Both the position numbers and the translations under genes were made by a program. This document shows positions 20,806 through 32,235 of a stretch of DNA of 64,000 nucleotides, piece after piece. Below the pieces are notes generated by a model. That model saw only the letters and a list, made by a program, of their open reading frames with translations, did not search any database and had not been told where the DNA came from. Each line of letters opens with the position of its first letter. Position 1 is the stretch's first letter. This stretch comes from Siphonodentalium dalli (taxonomy: Eukaryota > Mollusca > Scaphopoda > Gadilida > Siphonodentaliidae), in assembly GCA_032622095.1 (NCBI GenBank), contig CP136064.1:4891512-4955511 (forward strand), in the 5' to 3' direction.

Positions 20806-21191
20806 AGGTACTCAATCCGATAAAACTCCTCTAAATTACTATTTCAATGGCTTCGGGGGTCAAAAATATTTGATTCGAATCGAGGAAGTCACCCATTAAA
20901 GCTCAGATTTATTAGATATCGATTTTAGAAATCTATTATATTTCATTATCGGGAATACTTTCTGTCCCATAAGTTTGCCGAAAAAGCCGACCGACATACT
21001 CTCGATACTAAATTCCATTGAACAAAATGTTGCTATACAACACATTTTGGGCAATTATATACGATAGTTCACAGTCGTTAGCATTATTTTTGGATAATTA
21101 ATCGATTCTGATAACTAAAGTGACCTTTGATAACATTTTGTTGTTGTTGGAATCTGTTGAGATGGGGACCCTCTGATCGGATTTAGTACCT
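20806..21191. mobile_element. 386-bp MITE flanked by TTAA
   Basis: The ends are inverted copies (aggtactcaatccgat at the left; the complement of 'atcggatttagtacct' at the right), with TTAA at 20802-20805 and 21192-21195. A TTAA target is used by piggyBac and Kolobok elements. No coding sequence. Confidence 0.7.
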
Positions 21192-21558
21192 TTAAATGCA
21201 GAAAATTTAGTTGAAGTATCATGTATTAGATATATCTACCCAGATGGGCCTGTGCCCATCAATCTCCACATCATAATTTGTCATATATTTATATATATAT
21301 ATCGTACCATACATTCTTTGTCGTCATTCCATAAATAATTTTAATTCGTGTGCAAAATCTAGCCTAAGCAAATTTGAGTCACCCGATACGTTTTTTGACG
21401 TGACTCATATATTGAAGTGTGACACAGAGACCCAACAAAGGGCAGTCTGAAATAACTCGACGTGTGTGCGCGTGAATAATTAGGTATGAATCAGCATTAA
21501 TTGAAATGATCATGGGTTGTATTCCAATCCGTTTTCTTCTATGTTCGTGAACATCAGG

Positions 21559-21745
21559 CTACCGTGACACCAGCTAAGATAATTGGATAGCGAAATTCTG
21601 TTTGTCATCCGAGACCGCCCCATTGTCAATTTTATGACATGAGTTACGCTCAGAGTTGACATGAGTTACACCCAGAGTTGGTGGCGGGAATTCTAGTTTA
21701 ATTTACTCGATTTTACCAACAAATCAATACCCGATGCTATATATA
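21559..21745. repeat. dispersed repeat, partner at 55360-55510
   Basis: Shares 'accagctaagata-ttggatagcga', 'gttacgc-caga', 'ggtggcgggaatt' and 'aatgctatatata' in the same order with 55360-55510. A 25-bp internal duplication (gacatgagttac...) is present only here. Confidence 0.7.
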
Positions 21746-21749
21746 TCGA

Positions 21750-22660
21750 TTTTACACAATGTTTCGAATATGTTATGGATTCATATTTCAGATGACATTC
21801 GCAGTCCAATTGATCAGTCTCAGATACACATAAAAACACTCGAAAACTCATTAGAACTCCTTAAGTAATACGCATATTTACTGCACAGAAACTCGGCGTT
21901 TGGCGCATCTTCATCTGTGCCGTTCGCATCTTTCTGGACCGACAGTGGTCCCTTCATATCGCGCGGATATTGAGAACGACAAGGATTTATTAAATTCTGT
22001 CAAATCCTATGCTTCATTGACAGATTCAACTATATACCGGCATTTGTTTTGGAAGCGTGGAAGTCCAGGAACTATACTAGTGAATGGTTGTTCTCGAAAA
22101 TTTGAGTGAGCAAAAGCAAAAACACCATTGAACAAATTCGCCAAAAAACAATTAATGGTCTGATCTGGGAAAACTAAATGACAACTAGTGGATAAATACT
22201 CCTGCTTCGTGTGGACATACACATACGATGCTCGATGTCTGTATTACGATGAGAAACAAACATATCCCCATATCATATACGTGAAAATAACTTTCCCATA
22301 TTCTCGGTTTTGGCGATACCCTCTGTATTGGCGATACCACGTACACGGGGGTGATGACAGTAGCAGCCTTTTTTGGACCGCCAAGACAAATGACGCCATG
22401 ACGTCGTAACTGGTTTTCTGCTAACAAACGTAGGAAATTGATCTAATATGAACAAATTTATTGATAATAACTGTCTATAAATAAATACTTCAATTGTTCA
22501 TAATTACGAAAGTAATTCCCTTTATTTTGGAAAACCAGTAATCGATAGACACAGTAACACAATTTTCCGATTACGACATTAATGCTTTACGCCCACCAAT
22601 CTACTGTGAGACAAAAGTGGTCGCATCAATTCAAAACAACAGCGTCGTATTAAATAATAA
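21750..22660. other. no gene recognised; includes a short GGCGATACC repeat
   Basis: Around 22308-22352 'ttggcgatacc' occurs twice next to 'cgtacacggggg'. The reverse complement arrangement recurs at 49135-49180, so this is a dispersed repeat. No convincing exon. Confidence 0.5.
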
Positions 22661-22664
22661 TTGG

Positions 22665-22695
22665 TGACGTCACACAATCAGATATAGTATATATA
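22665..22695 (+). promoter_or_regulatory. possible promoter: CRE plus TATA box
   Basis: A perfect CRE palindrome TGACGTCA (22665-22672) lies 15 bp before TATATATA (22688-22695). The arrangement is plausible for a core promoter, but either motif can occur by chance in AT-rich DNA. Confidence 0.25.
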
Positions 22696-22916
22696 CGACC
22701 CAAGGCTTCCGGCTTTGGTTCGTTATTATGGTCATAATGGTGTATACAAATCTAAAGTTCATGTTAAATTGCACATAGAATATTCCGTTGTTTTAGTACT
22801 AACATAGGTTTGTTTACATTTTAACTGAAAGCCGAAGTGTTCCGCAATGAACTCGGCTAAGTTCGGCTTTTATGCCAAAAATCAAGTGCACAAAAAATCA
22901 CTCATAAAAAATCGAG

Positions 22917-22978
22917 ATGGCCGACAACGTGCGCTGTTATAGCATTCCAACATCACACTATTATGCGTTATTGTATCT
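22917..22978 (+). CDS. possible short first exon
   Basis: ATG at 22917 in a good context (gagATGG) opens 20 codons starting MADNVRCYSIP, then a consensus splice donor CT|GTAAGT at 22979. It lies ~220 bp downstream of the CRE/TATA pair, but other ATGs occur between. No compatible second exon was identified: the acceptor-like site at 23266 joins into a stop in this phase. Confidence 0.2.
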
Positions 22979-23330
22979 GTAAGTGGTCCTATATTACTTA
23001 TTAGTTAATTATTTCTTACACGGAAAGTCTCGCGATATATATGTATAAGCAATTTGTAACTTACAAATTACTGGGTGTAAGTGATAGAATTAATCACGTG
23101 GTTTTGTTTGTGTTCAACTTACAATTACTAAAACAATTTCGCCTGAATTTGCCGATGTCACTTCATGAGGTCAATTGAGTCCGCATACTTTTTTATAATA
23201 TGTAAACACTGCGGAAATGTCTTTTTTCACATTTAATTACCGCTTTCAATTTACAAGTGATGTTGTTTGCAGAACAAATTGCATGTCATCTACGGAATAA
23301 GCCTGTTTATTGTCGCAATTGTGATATTTG

Positions 23331-23580
23331 ATAACATTTATTTGTGGTTTTATGTGAGCTGGTCACAAACCCATGAAATCTTAGAAATGGCAATGGGGCG
23401 GTCTCGATCGACAAACAGCATTTCACAACCAAATATCATAGCTCGTTTTCGTACGAGAAGACTTGGACTAGCCATGACCATACCAATATTAATCCCATTG
23501 TTATATCGTCCCCTGACTGTCGGTAAAGTACACCAATTCCCAAGGCTGGCAAGGTAATACTTCAGCTCCCGGATCGTACG
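23331..23580 (+). repeat. 5' part of the LINE-A homology block
   Basis: From 'ataacatttatttgtggttt' onward this is about 85-90% identical to 43355-43621. The matching region continues into LINE-A reverse transcriptase sequence, so it is either LINE-A 5' sequence or an older shared insertion site. The 96-codon frame 23267-23557 overlaps this repeat. Confidence 0.65.
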
Positions 23581-23629
23581 GCATTTCCAGCACACGGTCA
23601 ATGTCGATTTCCAGTTAATCTCAATGTGA

Positions 23630-24250
23630 AGCGTGTATTGTGCATTCATATATTTTGAGAAAGCGTTTGACAAACTATGGATACAAGGATTATGGCACAA
23701 ACTATTTCTAAACAATATAAATGGCAAAATGTATTGTTATTCGCAGCAGTATTATATATAAATATTAAGTACAGAGTGCAATTAGGAATAAAACAATCAA
23801 ACTAATTCCCGTACTTATCAGGTGTCGCTCAAGTTGGAATCACTCACCCATCCTTTTGAGTTATACCAAAATGACCTGGAAGACTACATGGAGTCTTCGG
23901 GAGCTATTGGTCAACGGAAACTACCTAATGACTTTAAAAATCACCTGCATATGTACATGAAACTGTTCATAATTCTATATGCAGATGACTTCATTCTCAT
24001 GACAGAAACCCCACACACAACTACAAAAGGCATTGAATATTTTTAGCAACTACTGCAACACGTGGAAACTGATATTTAATGTCACAAAGACTACAATTAT
24101 GCTTATATCAAAGCGAAGTCTCTCAAAAAAACTGAATTTGTTTACAATGGCAATCAAATTGATGTTGTAAAACAGTTTAGTTATCTTGGAATTACACACA
24201 CCAAGTGTGGTTAAAATCAAGAAGCAAAGAAAGTCCTTGCTAACAAAGCT
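23630..24250 (+). pseudogene. LINE-A copy 1: reverse transcriptase palm remnant
   Basis: Broken frames encode FEKAFDKLWIQGLWHKLFLN (palm motif with catalytic Asp), then LYQNDLEDYMESSGAIGQ. The catalytic box follows as KLFIILYADDFILM (YADD, near 23965-24000), then YCNTWKLIFN-like sequence. Several frameshifts and stops are present, so it is inactive. It is a non-LTR retrotransposon whose clade I cannot fix. The copy is interrupted at 24250 by LINE-B and continues at 28141. Confidence 0.8.
24237..24250. repeat. target-site duplication of LINE-B (3' side)
   Basis: ttgctaacaaagct is repeated exactly at 28128-28141. Immediately after it comes a T-rich run (24251-24270), the complement of a poly(A) tail of an element on the minus strand. 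Confidence 0.9.
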
Positions 24251-27200
24251 TTTTTTTTTTCTTTTTTTTTTATTGATAAAGAAGAATAATAACAAAAGAA
24301 AGAGACAAAATACATTCACTCATTCATGCTCTCTGTCCAAAACATGGAAGAGTTTCACTCTTCCATGCCCTGGCCTACTTTCTTACCTGTGACATGCAAT
24401 TAGAAAATATTTAAAGCCACACTATGTGTTAGGACAATTTTAACAGTCATCGTTCAACTTAAAAGCAAGACCAATAATCGATACTAGGTACTACCTTGAT
24501 ATATTTTTTGCCTGAAAAGGACTTTCTTTAGCAACAACAATGATAATAAAAAACAATAGATTATTTGTTTGTCTTCAGATTAACTTTAAATTTCCCTTAT
24601 TAACCGGCTAAAGTGGTCGATGGTTTGCAATATTTAAGGTTTGCAAATTCAATGTTCCAACACTATGTGCAGCTTTAATTGATTTAAGTTATGAATTTAA
24701 CATAAACAGTTTAATTAGTAAATTTAACCATATTGAGACCGTATTGTAAATATTGTGAATATTGCCTGGTTCGATAGCAAAGGGGAAAAATACACAACGC
24801 TCGCTTGAATTGCGTTTGAGACTGTGATTGTAAAATGTTGTGATGTGGTTAAGCATACCATGTATATATTGACGTTCTTGTGGACTGTATTACTGGACCA
24901 ATAAGAATGAGAATGATCGCTCGGGTACCGGGTAATTGATTTAAGCTGTGTGTTGTTCAGGGTCACTGTTAAGGTAGGGTATACTTTGAGTCTGTAAAAA
25001 ACAGGGTTTTTAATATAATATTATATTATTTTATTTTTAAGGCATTTCGCAGTGCCAGCCACTGATTATCGAAGTCGTGATTCATGTTACATTTTGCGTT
25101 GTATCTCTCGCATTCATACCTAAATTGAAGATCGCAAAGGAACGGGCGAAGCGACAGCTGTGTCGGTGTGAATTTGGTCCTATATATATATTGTTTCAAC
25201 ACTAGTAGGAAAAGGTTAATTTTTGAATATCTGTATTCATGATCGATACCTATAATGATATTCTTTTTTGTTAGATCAATTGGAAATTGGTTGTTTCTTG
25301 TCCATGTTTTAATTTCTAGTATAAAGGTTTGGACGTGGGGACAATCCCAGAAAATATGAGATATGGTTTCCTGTACATTTTGACAGCGATTGCAAAAATC
25401 GTCGAGTCTAAGGTTAGCCATCTTCAGAAATTTATTGGTACTAATAATTCGTGTGTTTATTCTGAATTGGAGCCACTGTAATTTCGTATCCGTTGTCGTT
25501 TTAAAGGGCATGCTCAAATGTTCTTCCCAAATTTCTATCTTCTCGCCTATTTCGTATTCCCATTTTTGGCATGCATTCGGCATATTTTTCCCATTTGTTA
25601 GAGTTTTGTAAAATAATTGCCCGCCTTTTACGTCACGGAGTATCGGAGCGAGATTGTTGGGTAGGAATGGACATGGCATATGGATTAAGCGTTGATTAAG
25701 AGAACTTGCCAATGAGAAAATCTGACGCTTTATGTTGTTGATTGTTATGAAATCGACGCGGATGTTGAAAGTTGCATATAATGTGAATGGGGTATGGAAT
25801 TTATTATCTGATTGGAATAGATCATTTATATAATATATTCCCGCATCTTTCGACGACTTCAAGTTGATCGACGAACCTCCGATTTTTATGTTCGGATTAT
25901 TCCAGATAGTTGAGGTCATAATATTATCATTTGCATTATTTAGTCACATAAATTTACACCATGCGCGGAAGACGTCTCTCCAGAATGGATTTGCGAACTT
26001 GTCTGTTTGCTTTACAATATAATTTGCGTGGTATGTGAGAAGGAGTGGGTCGTTTAAGAGAGGGTTGGTATTGCATAGTGAAGCCCACTTCGATTGTTTG
26101 CAAATCAAACGTCGTATCCAGGTAATTTTCATGGCGGCATCAAAGTTTTCAACATTAATCATCTTCAAACCTCCGTACATATGGTCAGCACATAATTGTT
26201 TTCTTTTTATTCTATCGCGTTTGGAATTCCAAATGAAATTATATAGACAGGTATTTAGGGCTTTCAAAAAGGCTGTATCCGGACTTGGGAGAGCTATAAA
26301 TAGGTGTGTCAATTTAGGTAAGATTAGTGATTTGATAACTGTTATTCTACCTAAAGGGGTCAGGAGTCTGTGTTTCCAAATTTTTGTGGTCCTATCAATA
26401 TCTTCGAGTTTATAACTGTAGTTTATATTCATGTTTGTTAAATTAGTGTCGAAATGAATGCCTAGAAAATTAAAGGTGTTTACGGTAGACAGGTTTAATT
26501 CCGAAAGCACTTGTCGTATTTTATTTTGTGACTCAATCCCTATCTACGCTGCTTGACATTTTTCAGGATTTATGCGCAGACCCGATACCCGAGCAAATTC
26601 GTCCAGTGTTAAGTACGATTCGCGTAGACTATTTTCAGAACCATCAAGTATGAGCATCGTGTCGTCCGCATATTGTGTTATTTTGTACTCTGAACCGCCG
26701 AGGAAAATCCCTTTAATTGTATTGTTTTGTCGTATCATTAGCCCTAAAACTTCGGCACAGAGGAGGAAGATATACGGGGATATTGGGTCACCCTGGCGGC
26801 AGCCTCTCCCTAACATGAAGCTCTGAGAAATATGACCATTAATCAGAATAGATGAACTGGCATTCTCGTACAAAATTGATATCCATTTTTTTACTGCATC
26901 TCCAAAATTAAAAAGGTCAAGACATTTTCTTATAAATGACCAGGAAACAGTGTCAAATGCTTTTTCAAAATCGATAAGGAGTAGTAGGCCAGATTTATTT
27001 TCTTGCTTTGTCCTGTGAATTATGTCATATATAAGTCGGGTGTTGTCACCTATATACCTACCAGCTAGAAACCCAGTTTGATCGGAGTTGATTATAGATG
27101 GGAGCACACGTTTTATTCTGTCAGCTATGCATGACGAGGCTAGTTTGTAGGATGTATTCAAGAGGGTTATGGGACGCCAGTTTTTTATCATCTGCCTATT

Positions 27201-28127
27201 TTTATCCTTTTTTGGTATCAACGTTATAATGCCTTGTTTTTGTGTGATTGATAGCTCCCCCATTGAAAACGATTCATTGAGCGACTCTGTTAAGAAGGGG
27301 CCAAGGTCAGACCAAAAAAATTTATAAAATTCATAAGTGTATCCGGATGGCCTGGGCTTTTATTATTTTTGGTGGTCTTAAGCGCATCTGTTAATTCTTG
27401 CAAGGTTAAAGGTCCTTCAATACGCGAGGCCTGCATGTTGCTTAGTTTAGAAACGGTTCCATCGTTAAGAAGGGATTTTAAATCGCGATCGTCCATTGAC
27501 CTATATGAGTATAAATTAAGATAAAAATTTCGGACTTCTTTCATGATATCGGTTTGTTTTGTGATTGTACTATCATTCGCCACTGTCAGGCTGGTCAGGG
27601 CTTTGGAAATGTAATTACGTTTTTCTAAATTTAGAAAATATTTTGTTGGTTTTTCGCCTTCCTCTATCCATTTTGCACGAGATCTAACCATGGTTCCGCG
27701 GATTGTTTCTCTTCGCATTGCTTCCATTTCGACTTCTACTTTTTCTAAGTCTTCCATTATTTTTTGCTTTTCTTCAGAGCTATATGATGGATGCTCAAGA
27801 TCAGAAATAATTTTTGCCTTTTTTAATGTTAGATTTTTCTCAATTTTTATTCGCTCACGTTTTCGATTTGCAGAAAATCGTATAGTAGCGCCTCTGATAT
27901 CAAGCAACACTGCGTCGAGAAATAGTCGTTTTCCAATGGAGCAATTTTTAATGCTTTTTTCCTCATTTGAGGAGTAAGAATATCTTATTTTGTTTTCAGC
28001 TATGATTCCTTTTACTAAGTCGACATATTCTCTACAGTATAACAGAGAATTATTAAATTTCCAAAAACCTGGACCAGTCTTGATGTCACTGACGTTTAAT
28101 GGGAGTGAAATAATAGAATGATCTGTT
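24251..28127 (-). mobile_element. LINE-B: young 5'-truncated Tx1/L1-like retrotransposon
   Basis: Flanked by a 14-bp target duplication, with a poly(A) tail (read as poly-T at 24251-24270), a ~770-bp 3' untranslated region (24271-25025), and ORF2 from 28127 down to 25026. The 5' end is cut inside the endonuclease domain, leaving only its last motif (TDHSII). Truncation plus tail plus target duplication is the normal product of target-primed reverse transcription. It sits head-to-head inside LINE-A. Confidence 0.9.
25026..28127 (-). pseudogene. LINE-B ORF2: endonuclease end, reverse transcriptase, zinc knuckle
   Basis: In order: a C-terminal endonuclease remnant (TDHSIISLPLNV), a linker with KWIEEGEKPTKYFLNLEKRN, then NNKSPG, LIPKKDKN and WRPITLLNTSYK. 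The palm follows: LLLIDFEKAFDTVSW (first catalytic Asp), GCRQGDPISPYIFLLCAE, and KITQYADDTMLI (catalytic YADD). Next come IWKHRLLTPLGR and CNRCQNVQETISHIFWDC, a CX2C..HX4C knuckle. The GxRQGDPISP and QYADDT forms fit the L1/Tx1 group. Decay is slight: one frameshift near 27345 (the expected SPGPDG-YEFYKFFW is split) and two in-frame stops (26544-26546 and 25944-25946). The apparent ATG at 28162 belongs to flanking LINE-A sequence, not to this element. Confidence 0.88.
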
Positions 28128-28140
28128 TTGCTAACAAAGC

Positions 28141-28621
28141 TACTCGGTAATCTCTGAAGCACACTGCCTTCGGTAATAAATCAATTTGGTTCACAAGTTG
28201 TTCCAATAATTTCGTATGGATGCGAGATTTGGGGTACAGTCAAATTGACATATTTGAGAACATACATAGAACTGTGTATAACCATGGTCTAGAGTTAAAA
28301 CCATCTACACGCACTTGTATGATATATGGAGAGAGTGGTAGGGTACCAATTTGCGATTTATAAAGTAATGTACTTTTTATGGTCAATATGAACTATAATA
28401 GGTACTGTACAATCCTATAGTTATTAGCATTGAAGGTCAATTAATCCTATAATTTCTTATGGATGCGAGATTTTGGGTACAGGCAAAATTGACATATTTG
28501 GAAACATGCATAGAAATGTGCGTAATCATGTTCTCCAGTTAAAACCATCTACATGCACTTGCATGATATACAAATTTACGACTGATAAAGTACTGAATCA
28601 AAGGGAGCAATAAGAACTCTA
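28141..28621 (+). pseudogene. LINE-A copy 1, continuation after LINE-B, with internal duplication
   Basis: Matches copy 2 from about 45226. It encodes a broken PIISYGCEIWGT (compare the 'LLYGSEVWG' motif after the RT palm) followed by KPSTRTC-like sequence. The segment 28207-28435 is repeated in diverged form from 28451, and the junction sequence 'tagttattagcattgaag' occurs again at 29354. The internal duplication therefore arose before a MITE landed at 28622. Confidence 0.75.
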
Positions 28622-29339
28622 AGGGTCAATCCACACCGGACGCGAGTGCGCGATTATAACCGCCGTTTACTGTCGTCCGCAGCAGATCAAAGCGCCCGAT
28701 TTTTATATTCACACTGCAAGCGACAGAATCGCTGACCACGACGCGATCACAGCAGTAATTTTATGCTTCGTCGATTTCTCGCTTTGTGGAAAACTAGCGG
28801 GATAATTAGTGGGTCGCTGCCAAATATGAAATTTTACGTGCGAAATTCCTTCAATTTGAAGGCGACACATGCATTCGTCGTCGCGATAACAAAGGTGGTG
28901 GGCGACTTTAGCGACATGCTGATAACTGAAGTGCAAGGATATACAAGAAGAGAAACTGCATGGCAAGAGCTCAACGCAATAACAGGATCGTCTGGTTAAT
29001 TTTTGGTCCCAATCTATTCCAAGCTTGTGAAGTTACTTCGCGCACAATTTGCCCTCACAGACCGGAATTATAGCATTAAATTCAATTAAACGCAATTGCA
29101 CCATTCCACTTGACATATGTTTCGCAAATTCTGATTAAAATGTCCATACACATGTACACAGTATGTGTGAACTGCCAGTAAATAATACACTCAAACGATT
29201 ATCTATCCAACCCATCGCGCGCGACGAAGCGATCCAGTCGCTTTCGGTGTGAATATAAAAATCGCGCATTTTGAACCGCTACCGACGACAGAAAACGGCC
29301 GTAAAAATCGCGCGCTCGCGCCCGGTGTGGATTGACCCT
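28622..29339. mobile_element. 718-bp MITE with ~130-bp inverted ends, TA target
   Basis: The left end 'agggtcaatccacaccgg' and onward is the inverted counterpart of the right end 'ccggtgtggattgaccct', with ~80% matching for about 130 bp. Both arms are unusually GC-rich, with many CGCG. TA flanks both ends (28620-28621 and 29340-29341). It interrupts LINE-A copy 1, and copy 2 lacks it. The inner frame at 28763-28999 shows no transposase motif. Confidence 0.8.
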
Positions 29340-29340
29340 T

Positions 29341-30058
29341 AGATATACCTTTAGATCATATAGTTATTAGCATTGAAGCTCAATGGGCCTCAACGTTTCA
29401 TTTGATAAACACAATCCGTCAAATCTTAACAGATTGCAGTCAGTCCCATCCAATGAAGTTGGATATAAATCACATGTACTGACCAACTATTTTGTTATAT
29501 CAAGTGTAGTCTTATCAGCAGATTCCGTAATACAGGAAAGCTGACATAACACATCTGGTTGCAGGGGATAATTTATAGAAAGTTTAAAAATGATATACAC
29601 TTTGATGACTATATTAATATCATTGGCACTAGAATCGGGTAACTGTAGGCACATTCCGCACATGTAACCACCAACTACCAATAGAGAAAGGCCGCTGGAG
29701 TTATATCGACCTACCGGATAGATTGTGCCTGCTATGTTATACTCGAAGTCTAGGTGGTGAAATACATTATATATTAGAATGTCAATATGTTAAAGACTCA
29801 ATAAAAAGTTGTTTAAATCATAGATATATTATGAAAGCAGATGTTATGGAATCGATAGATGGAATTTTCAATATGAAAGATCCCCCATCCCTTCGTTGAC
29901 TCTGCTCGTTTATTAGACTCATCACAAAGACACACTCAATGCACGAATTATAATCATGATTGAGACATTCATCTGATGACATATATTCCGATCATTCACA
30001 TCCAGGGATACACAAATCGTGAATTCAACCACATTGGCTAGCACCAAGCTGATTATGA
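29341..30058 (+). pseudogene. LINE-A copy 1: C-terminal end
   Basis: Encodes CNHQLPIEKGRWSYIDLPDR, then LCLLC, GGEIHYILECQYVKDSIKSC and FNMKDPPSLR. This is the C-X2-C...H-X4-C element end seen in many LINE ORF2 proteins ('N..LP.EKGRW', 'C.LC', 'GDE.HY.LEC'). It ends near 30058, where similarity to copy 2 (to 46538) also stops. Position 29813-29816 is the uninterrupted TTAA at which copy 2 carries a piggyBac-like insertion. Confidence 0.8.
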
Positions 30059-31015
30059 ATTTACTCCATGGGCATGCCTGTCAGCGAACGAGTTTGGAAC
30101 TGCGAATCAATTATTAGTATGATCATCATATACAGCTATATTGTATATATTCGTTTACCCATAAATATGTTATAATATTGAAAATGTGATTTCGTGTGCC
30201 ATCGGACTATATATATCCGAACAACCATCGTATACCTTAACGGATAAGATGAATATGGCGAATATAACAGGAAACAAAATCTAATAGACATGACCAAACT
30301 TAGACAGTCTTAAGTTTAGCAATGGTAAAAATACTAAAATGAATTACAATTTCCAACGTTTTCACCCTTCCTGGTAGTAGCCATTACCAGACTCGATGGA
30401 TATATAGTAATAGGGAATTACTTACCTTTTTAACATATGTTACGAGCATCTTTTTTGACGTTAAATGACAATTACTTCGACACATTTATCTGATATTAAA
30501 AAATACACAACACGTGTATGACGAAAATATTATACTCCCCGGTTCCTTTCTATTTCCGAACATAACGAGTGCGATTTTTGCAGATTCGGAAAATGCGCGG
30601 TGCAGGGTTTTCTCGTCCCAGCTGATACACTGGTAGCGGTTTTGACAACAAGAACGAGGGTTATTAAATCCAGCCTGCTATATGTCCGGGGTTTCATGTA
30701 TATATCATCTTTTGTAGTATAATCATATATGACTATTGTATACATGAAAACTCTCTGTTTCTCAATATCCGTTGCATGTAATTGTCATGTGTTTATTTGG
30801 ATGAAAGAATGAAGCACACTACAATGCAGTCAATTGTGCTATAAGACGCTCAGAGCATGCGAATAGTTATGCGGGCACACCGCCACATCATGTACGCCGG
30901 TCTAGATGCGTACTCCCCACAATTCGGGGATTAGGAATCTGGATCAGCGAGCATGACGTGCACACATTTTTATTTAAAAAAAATATTTATTTAGGTGGGG
31001 GCTCTAATGTCACTT
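30059..31015. other. no gene recognised
   Basis: AT-rich. A 71-codon reverse frame (30530-30745) has no motif. Confidence 0.5.
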
Positions 31016-31019
31016 AAAA

Positions 31020-31535
31020 TAGCACATGGAGTGTATCCATCCCTTCAAATATGGGCCCGGTCTGATCATATGTATATATGCTGGGTCCTATCTATATATC
31101 GGTACCTGAATTAAAAATCCTCAGTAATGAATATTGAATATCTGATTTTGATAGGGGTGCTATATATACCACCCACTTATCCACTAAGATTCACGTTAAA
31201 AAAGCCTATGTATAAGTTGAATGTTGAACGAATGTTGAATGTGCTAACTCCACACGAATGTTGGACGGATGTTGAATGTGCGCTCTGTTCAACATTAGCC
31301 AGCAAAAACCACACATGTTGGGCGAGCGCTCGATATCTATTGTGAATTAATTTAACATCCGGAATTGTACAAGTGCCTCAAAATTTTGGCTCGATCAGAT
31401 CACGGGTTTATGCTGTGCCCTCTCTACCTGAGTAAAAAACCCACTTATTCCATTCACGTTAAAAACCTCATGTACAAGACAAATTGAATGTTGAACGAAT
31501 GTTGAATGTTGTGCTAACTTCACGGACCCCCATTT
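31020..31535 (-). repeat. dispersed repeat, two units, inverse of 20160-20440
   Basis: Read on the reverse strand it gives 'ggtccgtgaagttagcacaa' at its start and two rounds of 'cattcaacattcgttcaaca' followed by 'tttttaacgtgaat', spaced ~270 bp apart. Confidence 0.75.
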
Positions 31536-31544
31536 TCGCGTATA

Positions 31545-32060
31545 ATTTTCAATTTATTTTTATACAGAAATTGCTTTAGTAGCTTTTTTGCATAAATGTT
31601 CCACTGCCGACGAAAAAATACCTGATGGTTTGAAAGAAAGCCGAGGTATTTATACTCTTTGATGATATTTCAATGGTTTACCAGATTTGTTAAAAATCAT
31701 TACGTTGGTTTTATTAAGATTTACTTTCAAATTCCAAAGTTTGCAGTATGGTTCAATCTTGTTGAGTGCTTTCTGTGGACCTTCTTTTGATTTAAATATT
31801 AAAACAATATCATCAGCATAAAGCAGGCAAGATAACTTGCCTTTAGAGAAATCCGTGCAGGGGACTGAGAACATATAATTTTGTAACCCCAACTGACGAA
31901 TTAATATTTGATGTCACACCTTCTGGTAATTTCGACGTGTATTGAACTTCATCATAAATACTTCTTAAACTATTTAAAATGGTCCACTTACACCGTTATG
32001 TAACAGCTTCAAAAGTAACGCTTTTCGATTAATCAGATCAAAAGCTTTTAAAAATCTATA
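31545..32060 (-). pseudogene. LINE-D: reverse transcriptase remnant
   Basis: The reverse frames read KAFDLINRKALLLKLLHNGV (palm, with catalytic Asp), then after frameshifts LQNYMFSVPCTDFSKGKLSC and LLYADDIVLIFKS (catalytic box). These are followed by YCKLWNLKVNLNKTNVMIF and EYKYLGFLSN. Motif order and spacing are those of a LINE palm and thumb. Related in style to LINE-A but clearly a different family. Upstream (reverse strand) sequence decays by 32060. Confidence 0.8.
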
Positions 32061-32130
32061 AAGCATGTACACAAATACTGATTTTTCTTCAAAGATCGAT
32101 TAGTCATTAATGCTTACCTTTCAAAAACCA

Positions 32131-32235
32131 AACGATTAGAGTCTTTAATGTTACGATATGTTGTGTCGTTTGGTGTCCCTTCCTAATCGATTAGAGTCAT
32201 TAATATTAAGATATGATGTGTCGTTCGGCACCCCT
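32131..32235. repeat. ~57-bp tandem duplication
   Basis: 'cgattagagtc-ttaat-tta-gatatg-tgtgtcgtt-gg' occurs twice (32132 and 32188) with ~10% divergence. Confidence 0.7.

Noticed and set aside
23267-23557. 96-codon frame with a hydrophobic start, preceded by an acceptor-like tttgcag
   Set aside because: Most of it lies in a dispersed repeat (copy at 43355), where the frame is not conserved, and it does not join in phase to the candidate exon at 22917.
26035-26415. 126-codon forward frame
   Set aside because: Antisense shadow of LINE-B ORF2.
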